Shown here: one piece after another, positions 31,280 through 39,858 of the stretch | How positions within the stretch are numbered: the first letter of the stretch is position 1 | Layout of the letters: every line of letters starts with the position of its first letter | Assembly: GCF_017814975.1 (NCBI RefSeq) | Contig: NZ_JAGIQA010000001.1 | Coordinates: forward strand, 186,001 to 250,000 | DNA length: 64,000 nt | Direction of reading: 5' to 3' | Origin: Cupriavidus consociatus | GTDB taxonomy: Bacteria > Pseudomonadota > Gammaproteobacteria > Burkholderiales > Burkholderiaceae | Made by a program: the position numbers and the translations under genes | Notes under the pieces: model-generated | Database searches by the model: none | Seen by the model: only the letters and a program-made list of their open reading frames with translations | Told to the model about the DNA's origin: nothing

Positions 31280-31293
31280 GCCTTCACGGTGTC

Positions 31294-31325
31294 AAAAAAA
31301 CCGCGCTTTCGAGCGCGGTTTTTTT
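31294..31325. terminator. Bidirectional intrinsic terminator between typA and the sterol desaturase gene
   Basis: CCGCGCT and AGCGCGG pair around TTCG (31301-31318), with seven A before and seven T after, so it can end transcripts from both sides. The convergent gene ends at 31355. Confidence 0.92.
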
Positions 31326-31354
31326 ATTGCGGCCGCGTCTTCATATGCAAGTTC

Positions 31355-32215
31355 CTACGTTCGCGGAAGCCCCTCAGTGGCAGACGCACGCGGGCTGCGC
31401 CATTCCGGCGGCTTCCACAGGTAGCGCAGATCCCGGTCGCGCCACGCATCCACGAACATGTCGCGCCATTCGTGGAAGGTCAGCGTCAGCGGGTTGTGCG
31501 TGCGCACCTGGCGCGTAATGCCATACACCGGCGCCTCCCGCTCGCAGACGAAGGTGCCGAAGAGCCTGTCCCACACTGTCAGCACGCCGGCGTAGTTGCG
31601 GTCGATATATTGCGGGTTCCTGGCGTGGTGCACGCGATGGACCGAAGGCGTATTGAACACCGATTCGATCCACGGCCAGCGCCGTCCCAGCCGCGTATGG
31701 ACGAAGAACTGGAATGCCAGATTCAGCCCCACGGCCAGGATCACCCAGTCCGGCGTGAAGCCGATATACGCCAGCGGAATCCAGAACAGCCACATCCCGG
31801 ACAGCGGATACGTCAGGCTCTGCCGGAACGCCGTCGAGAAATTCATGCCTTCCGACGAGTGATGCGTCACGTGCGACGCCCATAGCCAGCGCACGCGATG
31901 GCTGGCGCGGTGGAACCAGTAGTACAGGAAGTCCTGCGACAGCAGCAACAGCGCGAACGACCACCCCGTCTCCGGGACCGCACGCAATCCATGCTGGTAA
32001 CACCAGCTGTAAACCGTCCGGATCATCAGCCAGAGGAAGAACGCGTCCGAAGCCTGGTGCATCAGCGCGAGCGCCGCATTGGAGAGGGTATCGCGCAGGC
32101 TGTACACCGACCGGTCGCGGTGCGCCCAGTACCAGGCCTCGCCGGCAATGGTCAGCAGGAAGACCGGCGCAAACGCCAGCAGCACGAGTTCGGGATCGAG
32201 CGATTCGGTGGTCAT
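31355..32215 (-). CDS. Sterol desaturase/fatty acid hydroxylase superfamily membrane protein
   Basis: A 286-residue integral membrane di-iron protein starting MTTESLDPELV. The histidine clusters are HRASHR (H102-H106), HVTHH (H115-H119) and HRVHH (H193-H197), typical of the superfamily. About four or five helices are visible. The bacterial substrate is unknown; lipids, carotenoids or hopanoid-related compounds are possible. The frame runs up to 32422, but the upstream part has no membrane segment or family similarity. Confidence 0.85.
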   Translation of the reverse strand: MTTESLDPELVLLAFAPVFLLTIAGEAWYWAHRDRSVYSLRDTLSNAALALMHQASDAFFLWLMIRTVYSWCYQHGLRAVPETGWSFALLLLSQDFLYYWFHRASHRVRWLWASHVTHHSSEGMNFSTAFRQSLTYPLSGMWLFWIPLAYIGFTPDWVILAVGLNLAFQFFVHTRLGRRWPWIESVFNTPSVHRVHHARNPQYIDRNYAGVLTVWDRLFGTFVCEREAPVYGITRQVRTHNPLTLTFHEWRDMFVDAWRDRDLRYLWKPPEWRSPRASATEGLPRT

Positions 32216-32473
32216 CCCGCAAGTGTGCACATCCCATGCGGAATTGCTACGAGGAGTTCCTCCAAAATAGGCGATGACGTCGGTGGGCCGCATGGCGCAC
32301 ATCCCCGCATTCCTGCACTCACGTGCAGTTGTGTCGCGCATTGGAAGGTAACTAATCCGGGTTAAGGAAGCATTGTGTGCGCCGTAGATGAGCAGGGCGG
32401 CGGCATGCCGCGTTTCCCTCATTTCGCAGCCTCCTTCGATCCGCTTTTTTGCCTTTCTACCCCCGGAGCTTCA

Positions 32474-34042
32474 ATGTTCAAGAACACTACCATCGGCGCC
32501 AGATTGTGGTTCCTGACGATCGTCACCAACGTGTTGGTTCTGATTGTCGGTGCTGTCGGTTGGCTCGGCATGTCGCGCAGCAACGATGCCACGCGCCAGA
32601 TCTATTCGCAGCAACTGTCGGCAGCGGTGCATCTTGCCGAAGCGCGCTCGAACCAGCTGCTGGTGCGGGTGCTGCTCGACCAGGCCACCTTCGCCACCGA
32701 CCCCACCGACGCCAAGGCCCGCGCCGCGACCGCCGCAGGCTTTGCGCGCGATTCCGAGAAAGCATGGAAGGCCTACCTTGTGCTGCCGCGCTCCGCTGAA
32801 GAAGAGAGGGTGGTCGCTGATGTCACCGCCAGGCGCGACGCGCTGTTCAAGCAAGGCGTGGCCCCCATGATCGCCGCGTTGCACGCGGTCGATCGCGATG
32901 CGGTGATGAAATACGTGCTCGAGGAAATCCCGCGGCTCGACATCGCCTTCACCGCAGTCAACGCCGAACTCAACCAGCTGCAGCTGGTCAGCGCGAAGGC
33001 GGTCTACGAGGCGTCGCAGCATCGCTATCGCAACCTGTTCACGATGTCGGTCATTGCACTGGTACTCGGCCTGGCGTTCAGCACCGTGGTGGCGTGGCGC
33101 CTGCGCGGTTCGATCGTGCAGCCACTCGATGTTGCCATCACGCGCTTCGACAGGATCGCCGGCGGGGACCTGAGTGTGCAGGCAGCGGCCAGCGGGGGCG
33201 TGCAGGCCGACGAGTCGGCGCGCAACGAAACCGCGCGCATGCTGGGCATGCTGGGCCGCATGCAACACAGCCTGGTGGCGATGGTGGGCGAAGTGCGCGG
33301 TGGTGCCGATGCCATTGCCTCGGCCAGCAAGCAGATCGCCAGCGGCAATGCCGACCTGTCGCAACGCACCGAGCAACAGGCCGCAGCGCTGGAGGAAACC
33401 GCATCCAGCATGGAAGAGCTGACCAGCACCGTGCGCCAGAATGCCGACAGCGCGCGCGAGGCGCGCACGCTTGCCACGGACGCCAGCTCGCTGGCAGAGC
33501 GGGGCAGCGAGGCGGTGTCGCGCGTGGTCGATACCATGCGTTCGATCGATGGCAGTTCGAGCAAGATCGTGGACATCATCGACGTGATCGAGAAGATCGC
33601 TTTCCAGACCAATATCCTGGCGCTCAATGCCGCCGTCGAAGCGGCGCGCGCCGGCGAGCATGGCCGCGGCTTCGCGGTGGTGGCGGGCGACGTCCGCGAT
33701 CTGGCGCAGCGCTGCGCCGGTGCATCGAAGGAAATCCGGACGCTGATCGGCGCTTCGGTGGCGAACGTGCGCGAAGGGACGGGACTGGTCGACGATGCAG
33801 GCCGCGCCATGCAGGACATCGTCGACGCCGTGCGGCGCGTGAGCAGCATCATCGGCGATATCAGCGCGGCGTCGGACGAACAGTCGCACGGCATCGAGCA
33901 AATCAACGTGGCGGTGTCGCAGATGGACAGCATGACCCAGCAAAACGCGGCGCTGGTCGAGCAGGCCGCTGCTGCGGCCGCATCGCTGGAAGACCAGGCG
34001 CAGCGACTGACCGCGCTGGTAGCGACGTTCAGGCTGACCTGA
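32474..34042 (+). CDS. Methyl-accepting chemotaxis protein (Tar-type topology)
   Basis: A 522-residue receptor starting MFKNTTIGARLWFL. It has membrane helix 1 (about 10-32), a periplasmic four-helix-bundle sensor (about 33-190), membrane helix 2 (about 193-212), HAMP (about 213-265) and a signalling domain. The conserved CheA/CheW-contact tip reads KIAFQTNILALNAAVEAARA. There is no C-terminal NWETF-type CheR tether; the protein ends LVATFRLT. The ligand is unknown and no che genes are nearby. Confidence 0.93.
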   Translation: MFKNTTIGARLWFLTIVTNVLVLIVGAVGWLGMSRSNDATRQIYSQQLSAAVHLAEARSNQLLVRVLLDQATFATDPTDAKARAATAAGFARDSEKAWKAYLVLPRSAEEERVVADVTARRDALFKQGVAPMIAALHAVDRDAVMKYVLEEIPRLDIAFTAVNAELNQLQLVSAKAVYEASQHRYRNLFTMSVIALVLGLAFSTVVAWRLRGSIVQPLDVAITRFDRIAGGDLSVQAAASGGVQADESARNETARMLGMLGRMQHSLVAMVGEVRGGADAIASASKQIASGNADLSQRTEQQAAALEETASSMEELTSTVRQNADSAREARTLATDASSLAERGSEAVSRVVDTMRSIDGSSSKIVDIIDVIEKIAFQTNILALNAAVEAARAGEHGRGFAVVAGDVRDLAQRCAGASKEIRTLIGASVANVREGTGLVDDAGRAMQDIVDAVRRVSSIIGDISAASDEQSHGIEQINVAVSQMDSMTQQNAALVEQAAAAAASLEDQAQRLTALVATFRLT

Positions 34043-34156
34043 ACGCGGCCGCTTGCGGCGCATGCGCATGCCCCTTGCATGCGCCGCAAGCTGCCCTTGG
34101 GTACGCCTGCCGGTGCGACTGGCGTAAAATCGCCAGTTGCATTGGAGGAGTAAGAC

Positions 34157-35245
34157 ATGACTGAATTCGTCACGACCGAAGTCCACGGTGGCATCGGATA
34201 CCTGACGCTGAATCGTCCGCAGGCGCTCAACGCGCTGTCGCTTGACATGATCCGCGCCATCACCCAGGCGCTGCAGGCGTGGGCTTCGGCGCCTGAAGTG
34301 GTGGCCGTGGTGGTCTACGGTGCCGGAGGCAAGGCATTCTGCGCCGGTGGCGATATCCGCTACTTCCACAAGGCGGCGCATGAAGGCGATCCGCTGCTCG
34401 ACCAGTTCTTCGTCGAGGAATACGCACTCAATTTCCTGATCCACCGCTACGCGAAGCCCTATATCGCGCTGATGGACGGCGTGGTGATGGGCGGCGGCAT
34501 GGGCATTTCGCAAGGGGCCCGGCTGCGCCTGGTCACCGAGCGCACCAAAATGGCCATGCCCGAAACCAATATCGGGCTGTTCCCCGATGTCGGCGGAGGC
34601 TGGTTCCTGGCACGCACGCCGGACCATATCGGCGAATACCTGGGGCTGACCGGCACCGCGATCAGCGCGGCCGATGCGCTGTACGCAGGCCTGGCCGATG
34701 CGTACCTGCCGGGCAACCGGCTGGCCGAGCTGGTGGATTCGCTGCGCGCGCGGCAGTTTGCCAGCGGCGATGCCGTCCTTGCGCATATCGAAGGCTTCAC
34801 CGCGCCGCACCGTGCTGATTGTGCGCCTGCGCAAAGCACGCTCGCGGGCCTGTCCGCACAGATCGACGCGCTGTTCGCAGGCAATACCGCGCAGGATATC
34901 CTGGCGGCCGTCAGCGATGCGCCGGGCGACTGGGCCGCGCAGACCGCTGCCATGCTGCGCAGCCGCTCGCCGCTGATGCTGTGCGTGTCGCTGGAGCAGA
35001 TCCGCCGCGCGCGCGGCATGTCGCTCGACGATGAGCTGCGCATGGAGCTCGACATGATGTACTACGTGTTCCGCAAGGGCGACGGCGTCGAGGGCATCCG
35101 CGCCCTGGCGATCGACAAGGACCACAAGCCGCGCTGGCAGCATGCCCGGCTGGATGAAGTCGGTCGCGAGACGATCCAGTCGTTCTTCGACAGCCCCTGG
35201 CGTACGGAAGACCATCCGCTCGCGGCGCTGGGCAAGGCCGCCTGA
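34157..35245 (+). CDS. Enoyl-CoA hydratase/isomerase family protein, 3-hydroxyisobutyryl-CoA hydrolase type
   Basis: A 362-residue crotonase-fold protein. The length, the N-terminal core (GYLTLNRPQALNALSL, GKAFCAGGDIRYF, MGGGMGISQGARLRLVTE, MPETNIGLFPDVGGGWF) and the long C-terminal ECH_2 extension point to the HIBCH type, which hydrolyses 3-hydroxyisobutyryl-CoA in valine breakdown. The conserved E and D of PETxIGLFPD are present. A strong GGAGGAG precedes the ATG. It is not clustered with other valine genes here. Confidence 0.85.
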   Translation: MTEFVTTEVHGGIGYLTLNRPQALNALSLDMIRAITQALQAWASAPEVVAVVVYGAGGKAFCAGGDIRYFHKAAHEGDPLLDQFFVEEYALNFLIHRYAKPYIALMDGVVMGGGMGISQGARLRLVTERTKMAMPETNIGLFPDVGGGWFLARTPDHIGEYLGLTGTAISAADALYAGLADAYLPGNRLAELVDSLRARQFASGDAVLAHIEGFTAPHRADCAPAQSTLAGLSAQIDALFAGNTAQDILAAVSDAPGDWAAQTAAMLRSRSPLMLCVSLEQIRRARGMSLDDELRMELDMMYYVFRKGDGVEGIRALAIDKDHKPRWQHARLDEVGRETIQSFFDSPWRTEDHPLAALGKAA

Positions 35246-35405
35246 TCAGCTCGTTCACACCGCGGGGCGGCCTTTGCGCGCAACTCGCTTGACGGCGCAC
35301 CAGTCGCGACTCGGGTAGAGTGTTGGCTGGACCGGCGCGGGCAGCCATGCGAGCCATGGCGCCGCACCGTCCGCTTCAAGTGTCCACACAGACAAGGGAG
35401 CCGTG

Positions 35406-35969
35406 ATGAGTGATCCTCGTGATGTCGTTGTACTGGTGGGAAGCCTGCGCAAGGAGTCGTATAACCGCAAGCTGGCCAAGGCGCTGGTCGCGCGGGCGCC
35501 GGCGCAACTCAAGCTGGAGATCGTCGAGATCGGCGAACTGCAGCTCTACAACCAGGACCTGGACGACAAGCCGCCCCAGCCCTGGGCCGCATTCCGGGAC
35601 CGCGTGCGCCGCGCCGATGCGGTGCTGTTCGTCACGCCCGAATACAACCGCTCGGTCCCCGCACCGCTGAAGAACGCCATCGACGTAGGCTCGCGCCCCT
35701 ATGGCAGCAGCGTCTGGGACGGCAAGCCCGGCGCCATCATCAGTGCCTCGCCGGGCGCGGTCGGCGGGTTCGGCGCCAACCATCACCTGCGGCAGTCGAT
35801 GGTGTTCCTCAATGTTCCGCTGCTGCAGCAGCCCGAGGCCTATATCAGCGGCGTCGACAAACTGTTCGACGAGCAGGGCGGCATTGCCAGCGAATCCACG
35901 CGGGGCTTCCTCGACAAGTTCCTGGCCACGTTTGCCACGTGGATCGACAAGACTGCAGCCGCACGATGA
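35406..35969 (+). CDS. NADPH-dependent FMN reductase family protein
   Basis: A 187-residue flavodoxin-fold quinone or azo-type reductase. GSLRKESYNRKLAKAL near residues 12-27 is the FMN phosphate-binding loop, and TPEYNRSVPAPLKNAIDVGS near 75-95 is the family signature. GGGAG lies 8 bases before the ATG; a GTG directly before it is less likely. Probably cytosolic and involved in quinone or chromate-type reduction; the substrate is not predictable. Confidence 0.88.
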   Translation: MSDPRDVVVLVGSLRKESYNRKLAKALVARAPAQLKLEIVEIGELQLYNQDLDDKPPQPWAAFRDRVRRADAVLFVTPEYNRSVPAPLKNAIDVGSRPYGSSVWDGKPGAIISASPGAVGGFGANHHLRQSMVFLNVPLLQQPEAYISGVDKLFDEQGGIASESTRGFLDKFLATFATWIDKTAAAR

Positions 35970-36246
35970 AGCGCGGCGCGCCCGCCGCCCGGGCATGACT
36001 GATCGTTCATGGTCACAATCATCGAGATTTTGGCCATGGACAGCTACGACCTTCGTTGCTGTCTGGCCGTAGGCAGCGTCCCGGGCAAAAGATCCGCCGG
36101 GGTGGTAAACTCATGCGCCTCCCGCAAAGCCGCGATACTGCTTTGGCTGCATTGAGCGCCGCCTCAGGCGCATGGGAACTGCCCCCACCGGGCACCGTCG
36201 ATATCTGCGAGTAGCATGAGGATTGGCCGCGCCGATCCGTTCCGAA

Positions 36247-37284
36247 ATGACCCATTTTCAAGGTAAACCTGCCGCGGCAAGCCCGCGCCGCGTATCCGTG
36301 GCGCCGATGATGGACTGGACTGACCGCCATTGCCGCACCTTCCATCGCCAGCTCAGCCGCCATACGTGGCTGTACACCGAGATGGTGACCACCGGTGCGC
36401 TGCTGCATGGCGACGTGCCGCGGCACCTGGATTTCGATGCGGCCGAGCAGCCGGTCGCGCTGCAGCTGGGCGGCAGCGAGCCGGCAGACCTGGCCGCGGC
36501 GGCGAGGTTGGGCGAGCAATGGGGCTACAAGGAGATCAACCTGAATTGCGGCTGCCCGTCCGAGCGCGTGCAGCGCGGCGCTTTCGGAGCCTGCCTGATG
36601 GCGGAGCCCGAACTGGTTGCCGATTGCGTGAAGGCGATGCGCGATGCGGTCAGCATCCCGGTGACGGTGAAGCATCGTATCGGCATCGATACCATCGAGC
36701 ACTACGATTTCGTGCGGGATTTTGTCGGCACGGTCGCGGAGGCGGGCTGCGGCACATTTATCGTTCATGCGCGCAATGCCATCCTCAAAGGCCTGAGCCC
36801 CAAGGAAAACCGCGAGATTCCGCCGCTGCGCTATGAAGTGGCATACCAGCTGAAACAGGAATTTCCGCAGCTGGAGATCCTGATCAATGGCGGCATCGTT
36901 ACCTATGACGAGATGGCGCGGCATCTGGAGCACGTCGACGGCGTGATGATTGGCCGCGAGGCATATCATCAGCCCTATGTGCTGGCGGAAATGGATGTAC
37001 GCTTCTATGGCGACGCCGAGGCACTGGTTCGATCGCGGCTGGATGTAGAACTATCGATGCAGGGTTATATCGGCGACATGGTTGAACGCGGCGGGTATAT
37101 GGGTGCAGCCACGCGGCATATGCTGGGGCTGTACCGCGGCGTTGCGGGAGGAAGAGGCTGGCGCCGCGTACTGTCCGATGCGAAACGCATGCATGCCGCG
37201 CGCACTCGCGCCGATGTGGATGCACTGTTTGCAGAGGCGCGTACACATCTGCGTCCCATCGCATCAGAGCCGCTGGCGGCATAG
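36247..37284 (+). CDS. dusA: tRNA-dihydrouridine(20/20a) synthase DusA
   Basis: FMN- and NADPH-dependent enzyme that reduces U20/U20a in the tRNA D-loop. With the ATG at 36247 (MTHFQGKPAAAS) it has 345 residues. Catalytic C103 lies in LNCGCPSERVQRGAFGACLM, where the SERVQ.G.FGACLM form marks the DusA subfamily. VKHRIGID and NGGI are conserved FMN-site segments. A TTG at 36223 would extend the frame by eight residues. Confidence 0.94.
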   Translation: MTHFQGKPAAASPRRVSVAPMMDWTDRHCRTFHRQLSRHTWLYTEMVTTGALLHGDVPRHLDFDAAEQPVALQLGGSEPADLAAAARLGEQWGYKEINLNCGCPSERVQRGAFGACLMAEPELVADCVKAMRDAVSIPVTVKHRIGIDTIEHYDFVRDFVGTVAEAGCGTFIVHARNAILKGLSPKENREIPPLRYEVAYQLKQEFPQLEILINGGIVTYDEMARHLEHVDGVMIGREAYHQPYVLAEMDVRFYGDAEALVRSRLDVELSMQGYIGDMVERGGYMGAATRHMLGLYRGVAGGRGWRRVLSDAKRMHAARTRADVDALFAEARTHLRPIASEPLAA

Positions 37285-37519
37285 CGCGATTCGCACTGAA
37301 CGATCGAGCATTACCCCCGTCAGGGGCGATCGAACCGTTGCTCTAACACCGAATCGCAAATTTGTGCATGGAATCCCGAGGGTAGCGCGCGCGACACTTG
37401 CCACGCCCCATCGCCCGGAAACTGGCGCCTGCAAAGGGATTCCCCTAATTCGCCGAGGCAGGGCACTTTTCTACACTGTGCCTGCCCTCGAATACAGGGC
37501 TTTCTTCAACTGATTATTC
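37285..37519 (+). other. Long 3' region after dusA
   Basis: No coding frame is supported. An imperfect hairpin (CGAGGCAGGGCAC with GTGCCTGCCCTCG, 10 of 13 paired positions) lies around 37456-37494, and the region ends at the terminator at 37520. It may be the dusA 3' untranslated region or hold a small RNA. Confidence 0.35.
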
Positions 37520-37543
37520 AGCCCGCTTCGGCGGGCTTTTTTT
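37520..37543 (+). terminator. Intrinsic terminator downstream of dusA
   Basis: AGCCCGC and GCGGGCT pair around TTCG and are followed by a tract of seven T. It lies 236 bases after the dusA stop. Confidence 0.9.
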
Positions 37544-37670
37544 CGTCGGCGCGTCCCGCGCTCTTCGTTTACCCGAATGGTGTAATTCCCGGATGACAGT
37601 TACATTACAACGGCCTTCAGGGCATTTGAGATCGCTAAAGTTAAGAGTCCGCGCTGCGGACTCTTTTTTT
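37544..37670 (+). ncRNA. Candidate small RNA ending in an intrinsic terminator
   Basis: A second plus-strand terminator lies only about 100 bases after the first: AGAGTCCGC and GCGGACTCT (9-bp stem, GCT loop, 37644-37664) followed by seven T. No gene ends between the two, so the second should serve a short transcript starting between them. The interval is AT-richer than its surroundings. No clear promoter or known RNA family was recognised. Confidence 0.35.
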
Positions 37671-37765
37671 GGCCTCTTGCGGCCTTCTGCGATCGCGCCA
37701 GTCGAGCCCATTCGACCGGATCGGATCGAAAAGAGTTCCATCGATCATGCCCAACCGCGCTGGAT

Positions 37766-37921
37766 CTATCGCGAAGTATGGCTGATGCCCACGTCCAGGG
37801 TTCCGTAGGCAGTGATTCCTGACTCCCGTCCATCGGCTCCGCCGCCGGCGCAGCCCGCCAGGGCCGGGACCATTCCCAGCAGCAACAAGACTCCCGCCAG
37901 ACGTCCAAGCACCGTTCTCAT
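37766..37921 (-). CDS. Tiny lipoprotein with a porin-like C-terminal segment
   Basis: A 51-residue protein with a strong ribosome site (GAGGA, 7 bases before the ATG). It has a basic start (MRTVLGRLAG), a hydrophobic stretch and the lipobox LAGC (cysteine at residue 24), so the mature lipoprotein is only 28 residues. The end, GITAYGTLDVGISHT, resembles the first beta strand of trimeric porins (consensus VTLYG.ID.G). It could be a genuine small lipoprotein or a truncated relic. I do not recognise a named family. Confidence 0.65.
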   Translation of the reverse strand: MRTVLGRLAGVLLLLGMVPALAGCAGGGADGRESGITAYGTLDVGISHTSR

Positions 37922-38284
37922 CTTTTTCCTCGCAACGCTTCCTGAAAGTGGTTGGGCCACTGCCAGTGCGCCAGGTTCCGGCATCCTTTCATTGCCAAGC
38001 TGAACCGCGGGGAAGGAAAAGAGGCAGGCAGCCCGTTGGAGCGGGCCGCCTGACGGGAAGATCGAGGGGGGTCAATGTCCCTCGGGGCAGAGTATCGCTG
38101 CGCGCACGTCGGGCAAGAACCCTGCAGAGGTGGGGACTGTGCACGCCCTGTGCACGCCATATCGCCTGCAGATTGGTGACTTACCACAAAGGCCGCCGCG
38201 GCCCCGTTCCGCGCATATGTCTGGCAACGTTGACTGCGTGCTACGATTCTTCGCATCGCCACATGCGAACCGACGGCAGCAAGC
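37922..38284. other. Intergenic region, nothing firmly supported
   Basis: A 363-base gap between the divergent small lipoprotein and the small hypothetical gene. Promoters for both should lie here, but no convincing -35/-10 pair was seen. Confidence 0.3.
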
Positions 38285-38563
38285 GTGGACAAAGCGAACG
38301 CAAACAACGAAGAGTCATTCGGCGAAGTGTTTGAGGGCCTCAGGCTGGTCTGGGTCGCCGAACAACTGCAGGATGGCAAATGGACGGCGCGCTACTGCTG
38401 GCACCATGGCACCTCGGCGGCCGCGGGCAGGGCCCTGCAGGAAGCCGTCCTCAACGGCAAGTCGCGCCGGTTGCTGGGGCACTTCGATACCGAGGCGGAG
38501 ACCATTGCTGCCATCAAGCAGGCAGTATTGCTGGAGGCCAAGTGGCAGCCGCGCAAGGCGTGA
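38285..38563 (+). CDS. Small hypothetical protein
   Basis: A 92-residue soluble protein starting at GTG (MDKANANNEESFGEV). It has no signal peptide or membrane segment. The segment VWVAEQLQDGKWTARYCWHHG looks like a small antiparallel beta unit and the C-terminal half is helical (ETIAAIKQAVLLEAKW). Codon use resembles its neighbours. No family was recognised; it lies alone upstream of tRNA-His. Confidence 0.55.
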   Translation: MDKANANNEESFGEVFEGLRLVWVAEQLQDGKWTARYCWHHGTSAAAGRALQEAVLNGKSRRLLGHFDTEAETIAAIKQAVLLEAKWQPRKA

Positions 38564-38665
38564 AGCAAGTCCCGAAAAAAATTTGTGCGGGATACTAGCC
38601 ATCTCGGAAAAGTGTTTGTATAATCTTGGTTTTCGTCGATCAGCGCTTCGCTGATGACCTCTACG

Positions 38666-38741
38666 GTGGCTGTAGCTCAGTTGGTAGAGTCCAGGATTGT
38701 GATTCCTGTCGTCGTGGGTTCGAGTCCCATCAGCCACCCCA
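38666..38741 (+). tRNA. tRNA-His (GTG anticodon)
   Basis: A 76-base cloverleaf: acceptor arms GTGGCTG and CAGCCAC, D-arm GCTCAGTTGGTAGAG, anticodon GTG at 38699-38701, and T-arm GTGGGTTCGAGTCCCAT. C73 and an encoded CCA follow (38738-38741). The G at 38665 can serve as the extra G-1 characteristic of tRNA-His. Confidence 0.97.
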
Positions 38742-38833
38742 AGTATTTCAACGGTTTGCAGGTTATCAGTTATTAACTTGCAGTCGAATTTGAAAGATGA
38801 TCTTCCGGTTTTGGAAGATGCGTCTTGGCACCG

Positions 38834-38859
38834 AAGCCCACCCTATGGTGGGCTTTTTT
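38834..38859 (+). terminator. Intrinsic terminator downstream of tRNA-His
   Basis: AAGCCCACC and GGTGGGCTT pair around CTAT and run into a T tract, about 92 bases after the tRNA. A second hairpin without T tract (ATCTTCC-N6-GGAAGAT, 38800-38819) precedes it. The rest of the 348-base gap to 39089 shows no feature. Confidence 0.88.
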
Positions 38860-39089
38860 GCGTGCTTGCTCGGAATGCTGGCGCAAAATCCGCAGCCTTC
38901 GTCCCCATGTGCTTACATGTAACCCCCGCGCCCCTCAAGGCATGCGGATAATCTGGATCGGGCGAGTGGTTGCAGGACTTCGCTATGACGATGCCGAGGC
39001 TGGGCTGACAGCCCACTCGGGCGGGGCCGGCCAGGCCGAAGCATGGAAAAGACAGCGCTACGAGAGGCGCGGCGCGAGGAGGGACTGCT

Positions 39090-39827
39090 ATGGACAGCGG
39101 AATGGTCAAATCGGCGAATCGGGTGTTCGATCTGCTGGAATTGTTCGAGCGGGTGCGCCGGCCGCTGCGTGTCGGCGAGATCGCCGAGCGCCTGGGCATC
39201 CCGCAGTCCAGCGTCTCGATGCTGCTGCGGACCATGGTGGCGCGCGGCTACATGGAATTCGACGCGCAGATGCGAACCTATTGCCCGTCAGTGCGGGTCG
39301 CCTTCCTGTGCGGCTGGACCACGCGAAAGCAGGGCGCCGGCGCGTCGGTGCACGATGCCATGCGGCGGCTTTCGAGCGAGACCGGCGAGACGGTGCTGCT
39401 GGGGCGCCAGAGCGGCAATATGCTGCAATACCTGTCCGTGATCGAATCCAGCCACGCCTTGCGCTTGTCGGTATCGTCGGGCACGATCCGGCCGATGCAT
39501 CGCACCGCGATCGGCATCATGCTGATGAGCCGGATGCAGGACGAACAGATCGGGCGGCTGCTGCGGCGCTACAACGCCGAGGTGGCCCCGGGCGAGCCGC
39601 CGGTACGCACTGACGAGGTCATGCGCGCGGTGGAGCAGGCGCGCCGACAAGGCTACTACGAGTCGGCCAGCCTGGCTTCGCCGGGGGCAGGTGTGATCGC
39701 CACGCTGGTGGCGACGCCCATACGCGGCCAGTGGCTCGGTATCGGCACCGGCGGCCCGGTTGCGCGCTTGCACGCACGCCGCAAGAAGCTGCTGGCCGCC
39801 GTGCTGGCGGTAGCGCAGGACTGCTGA
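39090..39827 (+). CDS. IclR-family transcriptional regulator of the CoA-acid cluster
   Basis: A 245-residue IclR protein with an N-terminal winged helix (about 8-65, VGEIAERLGIPQSSVSMLL) and a C-terminal effector domain. It is convergent with the first CoA-ester lyase gene and is the only regulator near the 39859-48004 catabolic cluster, so it is the best candidate to bind the twin palindromes at 40896 and 40931. The effector is probably a pathway acid or CoA ester; this is inference. Confidence 0.9.
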   Translation: MDSGMVKSANRVFDLLELFERVRRPLRVGEIAERLGIPQSSVSMLLRTMVARGYMEFDAQMRTYCPSVRVAFLCGWTTRKQGAGASVHDAMRRLSSETGETVLLGRQSGNMLQYLSVIESSHALRLSVSSGTIRPMHRTAIGIMLMSRMQDEQIGRLLRRYNAEVAPGEPPVRTDEVMRAVEQARRQGYYESASLASPGAGVIATLVATPIRGQWLGIGTGGPVARLHARRKKLLAAVLAVAQDC

Positions 39828-39858
39828 GCGTGCTGAGCGCTGCCGCAGCGGCGCGAAG

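Noticed and set aside
32471..35215. Long minus-strand open frame opposite the chemotaxis receptor and the HIBCH-like gene
   Set aside because: Both plus-strand genes are certain, and the antisense translation is Arg/His-rich without domains.
37082..37513. Frame across the dusA 3' end and downstream region
   Set aside because: Mostly inside dusA in another frame, with a composition unlike a protein.
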